Origin: Chromobacterium amazonense
Lineage (GTDB): Bacteria > Pseudomonadota > Gammaproteobacteria > Burkholderiales > Chromobacteriaceae
Assembly: GCF_001855565.1 (NCBI RefSeq)
Contig: NZ_MKCR01000007.1
Location: 1 to 54,409 of the forward strand
Length of the DNA: 54,409 nt
Direction: 5' to 3'
The notes under the pieces are model-generated. The model did not search any database. It saw only the letters and a list, made by a program, of their open reading frames with translations, and was not told the DNA's origin. This document shows positions 1 through 7,742 of the stretch, in pieces (positions within the stretch are counted from its first letter, which is position 1; the number at the start of each line of letters is the position of its first letter). A program made the translations under genes and the position numbers.

Positions 1-277
1 GGGGCTGACGGTGAAGATAGGCTGGGAGCAAGGCGGGCATTTCCTGCGCGACGCCGACGGCAATTTCGTCATGCGCAATGGCGACAAGGTGTTTATCGAT
101 GGGCGCTGGAAATTCCGCACCGTGCCGGTTCCGGAATACACCGCCAAGCAAAGGCAACACTTCGACATCCATTTTCTGCCGGGCGATCAGGTGATGGTGA
201 AGCTGAGCGATATTTTTCCCGAACACAAGGACTACCGCCCTGCCTACCCGGAAGAGAAAAAGGAGGCAGCGCGATGA
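1..277 (+). CDS. DUF3304-family lipoprotein, 3' part (5' end outside window)
   Basis: The reading frame is open from base 2 and ends at a TGA at 275-277, so only the C-terminal part is present. It aligns end to end with the second half of the full-length lipoprotein gene at 1893-2405; the two differ at roughly a dozen of about 90 residues, mostly at the extreme C-terminus, and are almost identical at the DNA level. The family is known as DUF3304, small exported lipoproteins of unknown biochemical function. Its stop overlaps the ATG of the next gene by four bases (ATGA, 274-277), so the two are very likely translationally coupled. Because it flanks a lipase of the type VI effector class, an immunity role is a reasonable inference but is not shown by the sequence. 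Confidence 0.8.
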   Translation, partial: GLTVKIGWEQGGHFLRDADGNFVMRNGDKVFIDGRWKFRTVPVPEYTAKQRQHFDIHFLPGDQVMVKLSDIFPEHKDYRPAYPEEKKEAAR

Positions 278-1887
278 GCACGAACAATCCGGCACCCTAC
301 CCGACGGGACAACGCGCCCTGAGCGCCCGCGAACAACTGCAGCGGGCGCAGGCGCTGTCCTGCGTCAACGGCGCGCAGCAGGCCAAGTGCCAGGGGCAGG
401 TCCACCTGGCGCTGTTCTTCGACGGCACCGGCAACAACATTAATCTGGATTATTACCAGGCGCCGGCGGGCAAGCAGAAGCCCAGCAATATCGCCCGTCT
501 GTTTCTAGCGGCGCGAGACAAGCCGCAAGATGGTTATTTCGCCTCCTATATGCCTGGCGTCGGCACGCCTTTCCCGGAGATCGGCGATACCGGCGGTCTT
601 GCCGGACTGGCTGGCGGCCAGGGGGGCGAGGCTCGCATCCTGTGGGCTTTGACCCGCCTGCTCAATGCCCCACATCGTTACGCCACCGGGGGCGCGCTAC
701 TGCTGGATGACGGCATGGCCAAAAATGTGTGCGACACCGCAAGCGGAGGGTTTGGCGGAGTGGTGCGCAAGCTGATCATGCGCAACTGGCAGCAAAAGCT
801 GCAAGCGGCGCTGAAAGGCCGCAAGCCGGAAGTGACGCAGATCAATCTGTCCGTGTTTGGTTTCTCCCGAGGCGCAACCGAGGCGCGCGCCTTTGTCAAC
901 TGGCTGTATCAGTTATGCAAAGAGGAAAATGGCGGCTGGACATTCGCCGGCATTCCGCTGCGCACCCAGTTTCTGGGCATCTTCGATACCGTGGCGTCCG
1001 TCGGCAATGCGCAAGCCCTTCCTGGTCGCCTGCCATTCACCGGCCATATGGCTTGGGCGGACGGCAACCTGGCCATCCACCCGGCGGTGGAGCAATGTGT
1101 CCATTTTGTCGCCGGCCATGAGGTGCGCGCCTGCTTCCCGCTGGATTCTGTGCGCCACGGCAATGCCTACCCTGGCAATGCGCTGGAAGTGATGTATCCC
1201 GGTTCGCACTCGGACGTGGGCGGCGGCTACGCCGCGGGCGAGCTGGGCGTGTCCCTGGCGCAGGATAGCCAGATGTGCGTGATTCCAGGCCGGCGCATGT
1301 ATGACGCGGCACGTCAGGCTGGCGTGCCTTTGAGAACCTGGGACCAATTGACGGACAACGTGCAAAAGTTGCTGACTCCGTCGCCGCAGGCGATCAAGGA
1401 TTTCAACGCCTATCTGCGCGACGCCAAGGTAGCGCCCGGACCGGTGGAGAAAATGCATGAACAGCATATGGCGCTATATCTGAGCCATCGTTTCAAATAT
1501 CGTCGCACTTTCTCGCAGCACCAACCTTACCGCACGGCCAACGCCACAGATAAGGCCGGCTTGAAAGCCACCCAGGATTCGCTGCTTAAGAGTTTAGGAC
1601 GTTTATATGCTGGCGATCCAATGGCGGCTGATTTTGACCCCCAACGCGCTGCTGTCAGAAAAGATCAAAACTATGGCCGTGTGTTGTTGCCTGCCGAAGG
1701 CGGCACGAGGGAGACCACGCCAAGAATAGTGGCGGCACAATTGGACCTGCGCCGTTTGACGCCTGCCATAGAACATTTTCTGGAAAACTATATCCATGAC
1801 TCAATGGCGGGGTTCATGGGGGGAGCGGAGGCCTATCTCAACTCGGGCCTGCTGAAGTTCCGCACCGTATTCAAAGGCGAGGAGTAA
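274..1887 (+). CDS. DUF2235 (Tle1-like) alpha/beta-hydrolase, putative type VI secretion lipase effector
   Basis: A 537-residue protein with the features of the DUF2235 family, which includes the type VI secretion phospholipases of the Tle1 group. Visible motifs are FFDGTGNN at residues 48-55 (family N-terminal signature), the nucleophile elbow GFSRG at 196-200 with Ser198, FDTVASVG with Asp238, and SHSDVGGGY at 311-319 with His312; together they give a plausible Ser-Asp-His triad. There is no signal peptide or membrane segment, as expected for a protein delivered by a secretion machine. A good ribosome site (AGGAGG, 261-266) precedes the ATG, which overlaps the stop of the upstream DUF3304 gene; a second DUF3304 gene follows after 5 bases. 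Delivery by type VI secretion and phospholipid as substrate are inferred from the family, since no VgrG or PAAR gene lies in the window. Confidence 0.85.
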   Translation: MSTNNPAPYPTGQRALSAREQLQRAQALSCVNGAQQAKCQGQVHLALFFDGTGNNINLDYYQAPAGKQKPSNIARLFLAARDKPQDGYFASYMPGVGTPFPEIGDTGGLAGLAGGQGGEARILWALTRLLNAPHRYATGGALLLDDGMAKNVCDTASGGFGGVVRKLIMRNWQQKLQAALKGRKPEVTQINLSVFGFSRGATEARAFVNWLYQLCKEENGGWTFAGIPLRTQFLGIFDTVASVGNAQALPGRLPFTGHMAWADGNLAIHPAVEQCVHFVAGHEVRACFPLDSVRHGNAYPGNALEVMYPGSHSDVGGGYAAGELGVSLAQDSQMCVIPGRRMYDAARQAGVPLRTWDQLTDNVQKLLTPSPQAIKDFNAYLRDAKVAPGPVEKMHEQHMALYLSHRFKYRRTFSQHQPYRTANATDKAGLKATQDSLLKSLGRLYAGDPMAADFDPQRAAVRKDQNYGRVLLPAEGGTRETTPRIVAAQLDLRRLTPAIEHFLENYIHDSMAGFMGGAEAYLNSGLLKFRTVFKGEE

Positions 1888-1892
1888 GCCTT

Positions 1893-2405
1893 ATGAGGAA
1901 CTGGACGAAATTGAACTCGCGCCCTTACAAACTTTTGCTTGCCTTGCCGCTATTTCTGGCTGCCTGCGGAGAAGAAAACACCGCCGTCAGCTACCTGGCG
2001 GTCAATCACACCGATAAACCCATAGATTCGATCACCATCAACGATCAGGGCGGCATTCTGAATGTGGATGCGATGGGAGGGGGAGGGGCGGACGTTTGCT
2101 GCGTCACCGTGCCAAAAACCTGGCGTCCGGGGCTGACGGTGAAGATAGGCTGGGAGCAAGGCGGGCATTTCCTGCGCGACGCCGGCGGCAATTTCGTCAT
2201 GCGCAATGGCGACAAGGTGTTTATCGATGGGAGCTGGAAATTCAGCACCGTGCCGGTTCCAGAATACACCGCCAAGCAAAGGCAGCATTTCGACATCCAT
2301 TTCCTGCCGGGCGATCAGGTGATGGTGAAGCTGAGCGATATTCTGCCTTGGCATCCTGACTACAGGCCGATCTACCCGATAGAAAAGAAAGCGGCTTCGC
2401 AGTGA
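1893..2405 (+). CDS. DUF3304-family lipoprotein, putative immunity protein
   Basis: A 170-residue protein with a short basic N-terminus, a hydrophobic stretch and the lipobox LAAC with Cys25 as the lipidated residue, so it should be an outer-envelope lipoprotein facing the periplasm. The rest matches DUF3304. The start ATG is five bases after the lipase stop, with GGCGAGGAG (1876-1884) as ribosome site. Its C-terminal half is nearly identical to the partial gene at the left edge, so the pair arose by recent tandem duplication around the lipase. Periplasmic lipoproteins are the usual immunity partners of Tle lipases, which supports but does not prove that role. An IS5 element starts 35 bases after the stop. 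Confidence 0.85.
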   Translation: MRNWTKLNSRPYKLLLALPLFLAACGEENTAVSYLAVNHTDKPIDSITINDQGGILNVDAMGGGGADVCCVTVPKTWRPGLTVKIGWEQGGHFLRDAGGNFVMRNGDKVFIDGSWKFSTVPVPEYTAKQRQHFDIHFLPGDQVMVKLSDILPWHPDYRPIYPIEKKAASQ

Positions 2406-2513
2406 TGATTGCGCATCCACTCAAGCCGAAGCGCCATTAAGGAAGGTCTGAACAACCTGCCACGCAAACAGAAATGCAATTTCTCGCGGGGGCTTCGGTT
2501 GCATTAGACCTAC

Positions 2514-3676
2514 GGAAGGTCTGAACAAGTCTCCAATCTTCCCGTAAACTGACTCCCCCTCAGTCAGATCCAGGACGCCAGCATGCGACAGCAGATGACC
2601 TTCACCGATCTCGAACTCGCCGCTAAGAAGAAGCGCACCCGCCGCGAAATCTTTCTGACAGAGATGGATCAGGTCATGCCTTGGGCGCAGCTCGAAGCCG
2701 TCATCGATCCAGTGTATCCCAAGCCTGGCAACGGTCGCCGCCCCTACCCGTTGTCCGCCATGCTGCGCGTCTACTGCCTGCAGCACTGGTACAGCCTGTC
2801 CGATCCCGCCATGGAAGAAAGCCTGTACGAGATCGCCTCCATGCGCCAGTTCGCCGGCCTCTCCCTGGACGCCGTCCCGGACGAAACCACCCTGCTGAAC
2901 TTCCGCCATCTGCTGGAAAAGCACCAGCTGACCCACGCTCTGTTTACCGCCATCCACCAGCATCTCTGCGACAAAGGGCTGATGTTGAAGCAAGGCACCA
3001 TCGTCGATGCCACCCTGATCCACGCGCCCAGCTCCACCAAAAACGCTCAGGGCGAGCGCGATCCGGACATGCATCAAACCAAGAAGGGCAATCAGTGGTA
3101 CTTCGGCATGAAGGCCCATATCGGCGTCGACGCCCAGTCCGGCTTGGTGCATCACGTGGCCGGCACCCCCGCCAATGTGGCGGATGTCACGATGGTCGAT
3201 CAGTTGTTGCACGGCGAGGAAATCGATGTGTTTGGCGACGCCGGCTTTGCTGGCGTGCACAAGCGAGCCGAACACCAATCGCGAGCGGTGCGTTGGTGGA
3301 TTGCGATGAGGCCCGGCCAGCGCAAAGCGCTGACCGATTCAGCCGACGACCGGCAGATCCAGCTGGGCGAAATGGTCAAAGCCAAGATTCGGGCCAAAGT
3401 GGAGCATCCGTTTCGGGTCATCAAGCAGCAGTTTGGCTACCTGAAAACACGCTACCGCGGCTTGAAGAAGAATACCGCGCAACTGATGACGCTGTTTGGG
3501 CTGGCCAACATCTGGCTGGCGCGAAAGGCCTTGCTGGCGGCGAGTTGAAAGGGCGGATGGCCGGAAGCATCCGGTCATCCTCATGGCGCGCGATCTAGAA
3601 TTGGTAGGTCTAATGCAACCGAAGCCCCCGCGAGAAATTGCATTTCTGTTTGCGTGGCAGGTTGTTCAGACCTTCC
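2514..3676 (+). mobile_element. IS5-family element, inner copy (complete)
   Basis: A complete 1163-bp element. Both ends share the inverted repeat GGAAGGTCTGAACAA, at 2514 on the plus strand and ending at 3676 on the minus strand. It is flanked by a direct repeat CTAC (2510-2513 and 3677-3680), the 4-bp duplication expected for IS5-family insertion. Rejoining the flanks restores the end of the outer copy exactly, which proves the insertion order. Inner and outer copies lie head to head and form inverted arms of about 1.09 kb with a 77-base spacer. Confidence 0.95.
2583..3548 (+). CDS. IS5-family transposase (inner copy)
   Basis: A 321-residue DDE transposase of the IS5 family. The N-terminal DUF772-type domain includes the stretch RPYPLSAMLRVYCLQHWY. 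The catalytic region includes GTIVDATLIHAP (first Asp), the FGDAGFAG block (second Asp) and the C-terminal block around KVEHPFRVIKQQFGY (Glu). The frame is intact and the protein is identical to the copy encoded at 3736-4701, which indicates very recent transposition. It is the only gene of its element, whose ends lie 69 bases before the start and 128 bases after the stop. Confidence 0.95.
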   Translation: MRQQMTFTDLELAAKKKRTRREIFLTEMDQVMPWAQLEAVIDPVYPKPGNGRRPYPLSAMLRVYCLQHWYSLSDPAMEESLYEIASMRQFAGLSLDAVPDETTLLNFRHLLEKHQLTHALFTAIHQHLCDKGLMLKQGTIVDATLIHAPSSTKNAQGERDPDMHQTKKGNQWYFGMKAHIGVDAQSGLVHHVAGTPANVADVTMVDQLLHGEEIDVFGDAGFAGVHKRAEHQSRAVRWWIAMRPGQRKALTDSADDRQIQLGEMVKAKIRAKVEHPFRVIKQQFGYLKTRYRGLKKNTAQLMTLFGLANIWLARKALLAAS

Positions 3677-3735
3677 CTACCAATTCTAGATCGCGCGCCA
3701 TGAGGATGACCGGATGCTTCCGGCCATCCGCCCTT

Positions 3736-4701
3736 TCAACTCGCCGCCAGCAAGGCCTTTCGCGCCAGCCAGATGTTGGCCAGCCCAAACAGCGTCATCA
3801 GTTGCGCGGTATTCTTCTTCAAGCCGCGGTAGCGTGTTTTCAGGTAGCCAAACTGCTGCTTGATGACCCGAAACGGATGCTCCACTTTGGCCCGAATCTT
3901 GGCTTTGACCATTTCGCCCAGCTGGATCTGCCGGTCGTCGGCTGAATCGGTCAGCGCTTTGCGCTGGCCGGGCCTCATCGCAATCCACCAACGCACCGCT
4001 CGCGATTGGTGTTCGGCTCGCTTGTGCACGCCAGCAAAGCCGGCGTCGCCAAACACATCGATTTCCTCGCCGTGCAACAACTGATCGACCATCGTGACAT
4101 CCGCCACATTGGCGGGGGTGCCGGCCACGTGATGCACCAAGCCGGACTGGGCGTCGACGCCGATATGGGCCTTCATGCCGAAGTACCACTGATTGCCCTT
4201 CTTGGTTTGATGCATGTCCGGATCGCGCTCGCCCTGAGCGTTTTTGGTGGAGCTGGGCGCGTGGATCAGGGTGGCATCGACGATGGTGCCTTGCTTCAAC
4301 ATCAGCCCTTTGTCGCAGAGATGCTGGTGGATGGCGGTAAACAGAGCGTGGGTCAGCTGGTGCTTTTCCAGCAGATGGCGGAAGTTCAGCAGGGTGGTTT
4401 CGTCCGGGACGGCGTCCAGGGAGAGGCCGGCGAACTGGCGCATGGAGGCGATCTCGTACAGGCTTTCTTCCATGGCGGGATCGGACAGGCTGTACCAGTG
4501 CTGCAGGCAGTAGACGCGCAGCATGGCGGACAACGGGTAGGGGCGGCGACCGTTGCCAGGCTTGGGATACACTGGATCGATGACGGCTTCGAGCTGCGCC
4601 CAAGGCATGACCTGATCCATCTCTGTCAGAAAGATTTCGCGGCGGGTGCGCTTCTTCTTAGCGGCGAGTTCGAGATCGGTGAAGGTCATCTGCTGTCGCA
4701 T
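3736..4701 (-). CDS. IS5-family transposase (outer copy)
   Basis: Identical in protein sequence (321 residues) to the transposase of the nested copy and equally intact. The inner insertion hit the non-coding right end of this element, 56 bases beyond the stop codon, so the gene itself was spared. Because the two terminal repeats of the outer element are now 2.3 kb apart, it could move only as a composite with the inner copy, if at all. The transposase could still act on the inner element in trans. Confidence 0.95.
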   Translation of the reverse strand: MRQQMTFTDLELAAKKKRTRREIFLTEMDQVMPWAQLEAVIDPVYPKPGNGRRPYPLSAMLRVYCLQHWYSLSDPAMEESLYEIASMRQFAGLSLDAVPDETTLLNFRHLLEKHQLTHALFTAIHQHLCDKGLMLKQGTIVDATLIHAPSSTKNAQGERDPDMHQTKKGNQWYFGMKAHIGVDAQSGLVHHVAGTPANVADVTMVDQLLHGEEIDVFGDAGFAGVHKRAEHQSRAVRWWIAMRPGQRKALTDSADDRQIQLGEMVKAKIRAKVEHPFRVIKQQFGYLKTRYRGLKKNTAQLMTLFGLANIWLARKALLAAS

Positions 4702-4770
4702 GCTGGCGTCCTGGATCTGACTGAGGGGGAGTCAGTTTACGGGAAGATTGGAGACTTGTTCAGACCTTCC

Positions 4771-5790
4771 CTAGGTTTGCATGGTGGTGGAACCTGCTGA
4801 TCTTTGGCTTGCTAATTGTGCCTGGCGATGGCGTGCCGCAAATTCCGCTGGCGGTATCCGGCCAATCGATCCATGGGGACGGACTTGATTGTAATCGTCC
4901 CGCCACGCGGAGATGATCTGCCTGGCCTCCGCCAGCGAATCAAAGACATGCTCGTTCAGGCATTCGTCGCGGAGTCTGGCATTGAAGCTTTCGATGTAAC
5001 CATTCTGCATCGGCCGGCCTGGTTGAATCAGGATGTGGCGGATGCCGCGGCTTTGCGCCCAGCCCATGAATGCCCGACTGGTGAACTCCGGCCCATTGTC
5101 CGTCCGGATCGCTGACGGATAGCCGCGAAATTGCGCCGCCTGATCCAACATCCGCGTGACGTATTGACCGGACATCGAGAAATCCACCGCAATCTGCACC
5201 GCTTCGTGGCTGAAGTCATCGGCGACCGTCAGGCATTTCAAGCGCCGACCACTGGCTAACTGGTCGCTGACAAAATCCATGCTCCACACCTCATTCCACT
5301 GTGTAGCGGCTTGCAGCGGCGTGCGCACGCCGGTCAGCTTACGCCGACGGTTACGTCGTCTAACCGCCAGACCTTGTTCGCGATACAAGCGGTACACCCG
5401 CTTGTGGTTGATGCCCGGAAACTCTGCGCGCAACAGGTCATACACTCGCCGATAGCCAAAGCGGCGGCGCGTGTGGGCGATATCGATGATGCGGGCGGTC
5501 AGCCGATGCGTGAATGCATCGGTTTGCGGCGGATGTCGCCAGGCGTCTCGAGAAAGCCCCACAAGCCGGCAAGCGCGGCGTTCCGACAATGCCAGTCCGC
5601 TGCTTAGCATGATGCGGATGGCCTGCCGCTTGGCTTGCGGGGCTAGCGCTTTATCCCGAAGGCGACCTTGAGAGCTTCGATATCGAGGTGGGCTTCGGCC
5701 AGCAGCTTCTTGAGCCGGGCATTCTCGGCTTCCAGATCGCGAGCGCGCTGCAATTCCGCGACGTTCATGCCGCCGTATTTGCTTCGCCAT
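4771..5790 (-). CDS. IS3-family transposase OrfB (copy A)
   Basis: The integrase-like half of an IS3-family transposase with an rve domain. It has the DDE residues in WSMDFVSDQL (first Asp), RTDNGPEFTS (second Asp) and NGYIESFNARLRDECLN (Glu). The open frame extends to 5790, but the part upstream of about 5652 overlaps orfA out of frame. The active protein is therefore probably an OrfA-OrfB fusion made by -1 frameshifting near the orfA stop. The stop codon TAG (4771-4773) lies exactly at the junction with the IS5 copy. The protein is complete, but this copy lacks its right terminal repeat and so should be unable to move by itself. Confidence 0.9.
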   Translation of the reverse strand: MAKQIRRHERRGIAARSRSGSRECPAQEAAGRSPPRYRSSQGRLRDKALAPQAKRQAIRIMLSSGLALSERRACRLVGLSRDAWRHPPQTDAFTHRLTARIIDIAHTRRRFGYRRVYDLLRAEFPGINHKRVYRLYREQGLAVRRRNRRRKLTGVRTPLQAATQWNEVWSMDFVSDQLASGRRLKCLTVADDFSHEAVQIAVDFSMSGQYVTRMLDQAAQFRGYPSAIRTDNGPEFTSRAFMGWAQSRGIRHILIQPGRPMQNGYIESFNARLRDECLNEHVFDSLAEARQIISAWRDDYNQVRPHGSIGRIPPAEFAARHRQAQLASQRSAGSTTMQT

Positions 5791-5918
5791 TTGTAGAAGG
5801 TGGCTTCAGAGAAGCCTCCCTGGCGGCAGACCTCCTTGATGGCCATGCCGAGTTCGGCCTGCTTGAGAAAGCCGATGATCTGCTCTTCGGTGTATCTGCT
5901 CTTCTTCATATCCGTCAT
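5643..5918 (-). CDS. IS3-family transposase OrfA (copy A)
   Basis: A 91-residue HTH protein of the IS3 OrfA type. It has the helix-turn-helix region YTEEQIIGFLKQAELG, then FSEATFYKWRSKYGG (recognition helix), followed by a heptad-rich leucine zipper (residues about 55-80). It overlaps orfB; in this family OrfA and the OrfAB frameshift product bind the ends and carry out transposition. The sequence equals that of copy B at 46126-46401. Confidence 0.93.
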   Translation of the reverse strand: MTDMKKSRYTEEQIIGFLKQAELGMAIKEVCRQGGFSEATFYKWRSKYGGMNVAELQRARDLEAENARLKKLLAEAHLDIEALKVAFGIKR

Positions 5919-5980
5919 TTTCCTTCAAGTGACAGACTTCTCTCTACTTTTGATTGGTAGGAGCTGAGGGGAGCAGATCA

Positions 5981-6770
5981 GCAGACCTATAGCGATGCCG
6001 CCATTCAATTCTGCCTGACCATCAAAAACCTGTTTGGACTGGCGTTGCGGCAGACCATCGGTTTCATGCAAAGCCTGCTCAAGTTGGCGGGTCTGGACTG
6101 GAGCGTCCCAGATTACAGCACGCTATCCAGGCGGCAGCAGACGCTGCAGGTCAAAATTCCCTACCAGAAAAGTGCTGGCGCGCTGCATCTGCTGGTCGAT
6201 AGCACAGGCATCAAAATGCTGGGCGAAGGTGAATGGAAAACCAAGAAACATGGCGCGGAATATCGCCGGCAATGGCGCAAGGTGCATCTGGGCATCGATG
6301 CGGAAACCCTGCAAATCCGCGCCATCGAGGTAACCGACAACCGCCAGAGCGATGCGCAAATGCTACCTTCGCTATTGACGCAAATCCCGGCTGATGAGCC
6401 GATAGGCTGCGTGAGCGGCGATGGGGCTTTTGATACCAAGGCGTGCCATGAGGCGATTGCCGCGCGGGGCGCGATCGGGTGCATTCCGAGCCGCAAGAAT
6501 GCGAGACCGTGGAAAGGAAGTGTGCTGGGAGTGCTGGCGCGGAATGAGATTCTGCGGACCACCAAGCGACTAGGCCGGGCGATCTGGAAGCGTTGGAGCG
6601 GCTACCATCGCCGCAGCTTGGTGGAAACCAAGATGTATTGCTTTAAACGGCTTGGCGAGAGGGTGATGGCCCGGCGTTTCGATGGTCAAGTGGCAGAGCT
6701 GCAAGTACGTGCTGCCATCTTGAACCGCTTCAGCATGCTGGGCCGGCCGTGCACGGTGCCGGTGGCGTAA
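5981..6770 (+). pseudogene. IS5-like transposase, 5'-truncated remnant
   Basis: The frame is open from the IS3 junction to a TAA at 6768-6770 and encodes the last ~260 residues of an IS5-type DDE transposase. Visible features are LLVDSTGIKMLGEGEW (first Asp region), CVSGDGAFDTKACH (second Asp) and the C-terminal YHRRSLVETKMYCFK block with the Glu. The N-terminal part (DNA-binding and first residues) is missing because the IS3 element abuts it. The non-coding tail continues to about 6824, where GGATCTGTGCAACAGCGCC resembles the right inverted repeat of a family whose left end is visible at 40788 (GGCTTTGTTGCAC). A more decayed relative lies at 40788-41808. Confidence 0.85.
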
Positions 6771-6997
6771 ATCCGTTTGGGGAAAGGGGAAACTCGTCCT
6801 GTTCAGGATCTGTGCAACAGCGCCGTCTTAAGGTCAAGCGCCCAAGCGGCCCAGAAGCTGGCGCGAAACCCATCCTTCACAGCAGCAGACGCCCGGCCGT
6901 GCTTACCCGACACCCCAACCCAGGCCCGCTTCGGCGCATAAGCGCTTGATCAGACGAGGAGTTATCTTACTTACAGCAAGGCAAAATGTCTCCCGCC

Positions 6998-7609
6998 TTA
7001 TTCGATCAAGCGCATGTGGGCGCGCACCCAGTTGCGATCTTCCGCCTCGAAATGCCACCACTCGGTGGCGATGGCGCGAAAACCCGCCGTCTCCATGCAG
7101 TTTCGCAGCAGCAGGCGGTTGGCCAGTTGCGCCGCGCTCAAGCTCCCGGCGGCGCGCATCGCGGCTTCGTGCCGCGGCTGCGCCAGCTCGGTGAAGTCGT
7201 CGAAGCCGGTGCCCATGTCGAGTTCGCGTCCGGCTTCGTCTTCCAGGGTCAGGTCCACCGCCATGCCGAAGCTGTGAATGGAGCCGCGCGCCGGATCGGC
7301 CACGTACACCCGCTGCGGCGTATCCTTGACGATGTCCCACAGCACGCGCTGCACCCGCCCGGGACGCAGCGCGTCGAAAATCCGCAGACGGTGTCCTGCC
7401 TGCCGCCGCGCCAGCTCCGCGGCGGCCTGCGCCAGCTTGGCAGCGGCATCGCGGTGCAGCCGCGCTGGCTGCGCCGCGCCATACAGATTGCGTCCGACGA
7501 AGTTGTCGGCGCTTGCATAGCGCAGATCGAGGCGGACGCCGGGCAGCCCGTCTATCGGGACGTATTCCGGGTAGCTATCCAGCGCTTCCAGCTTGGTGGT
7601 CGCCGACAT
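6998..7609 (-). CDS. ddpX: D-alanyl-D-alanine dipeptidase (VanX/DdpX type)
   Basis: A 203-residue zinc dipeptidase of family M15D that splits D-Ala-D-Ala. The key motifs are SIHSFGMAVD at 110-119 (Zn ligands His112 and Asp119) and EWWH at 183-186 (catalytic Glu183 and Zn ligand His186), with Arg82 in DALRPGR matching the conserved active-site Arg of VanX. The open frame extends further upstream, but the start chosen here has a strong ribosome site (GGAGAGAGGAG) and gives the normal family length. No export signal is visible, so it should act in the cytoplasm. It is divergent from a dipeptide-binding protein gene, the arrangement expected for use of D-Ala-D-Ala from cell-wall turnover; no vanH or vanA is present, so this is not a vancomycin resistance cluster. 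Confidence 0.92.
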   Translation of the reverse strand: MSATTKLEALDSYPEYVPIDGLPGVRLDLRYASADNFVGRNLYGAAQPARLHRDAAAKLAQAAAELARRQAGHRLRIFDALRPGRVQRVLWDIVKDTPQRVYVADPARGSIHSFGMAVDLTLEDEAGRELDMGTGFDDFTELAQPRHEAAMRAAGSLSAAQLANRLLLRNCMETAGFRAIATEWWHFEAEDRNWVRAHMRLIE

Positions 7610-7742
7610 GGCGTCTCCTCTCTCCGATGATCCATCGCAAACCTGCAGTTGGACGCGATATGCGATACTCGAATGACAATCCGATACCGGCTTGAACTGA
7701 CATGATAGCCCGGACCGATAAAACCAGAACAGGAAAGCGGAC

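Larger units (their letters stand above)
2441..4770 (-). mobile_element. IS5-family element, outer copy, interrupted by an identical nested copy
   Basis: The outer element reads on the minus strand. Its left inverted repeat ends at 4770 and its right end, starting GGAAGGTCTGAACAACC, lies at 2441-2513, separated from the rest by the inner copy. Without the inner copy and one 4-base target repeat it is 73 + 1090 = 1163 bp, exactly the length of the inner copy. The outer flanks are TTAA (2437-2440) and CTAG (4771-4774): both have the central TA typical of IS5 targets, but they differ, so the original target duplication is no longer paired. Confidence 0.9.
4771..5980 (-). mobile_element. IS3-family (IS407-group-like) element, copy A, right end missing
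   Basis: The left inverted repeat (TGATCTGCTCCCC on the minus strand) ends at 5980. The element is identical in both proteins to copy B at 46064-47316. It stops abruptly at 4770/4771, where the outer IS5 copy begins, at a CTAG that overlaps the orfB stop codon. By comparison with copy B about 43 bp including the right inverted repeat are lost. The right flank (5981 on) is a different, truncated transposase gene. Confidence 0.9.

Noticed and set aside
6998..7609. Part of a vancomycin resistance cluster
   Set aside because: The VanX-type dipeptidase stands without vanH, vanA or vanS/R; the neighbour is a dipeptide-binding protein, which fits nutrient use.
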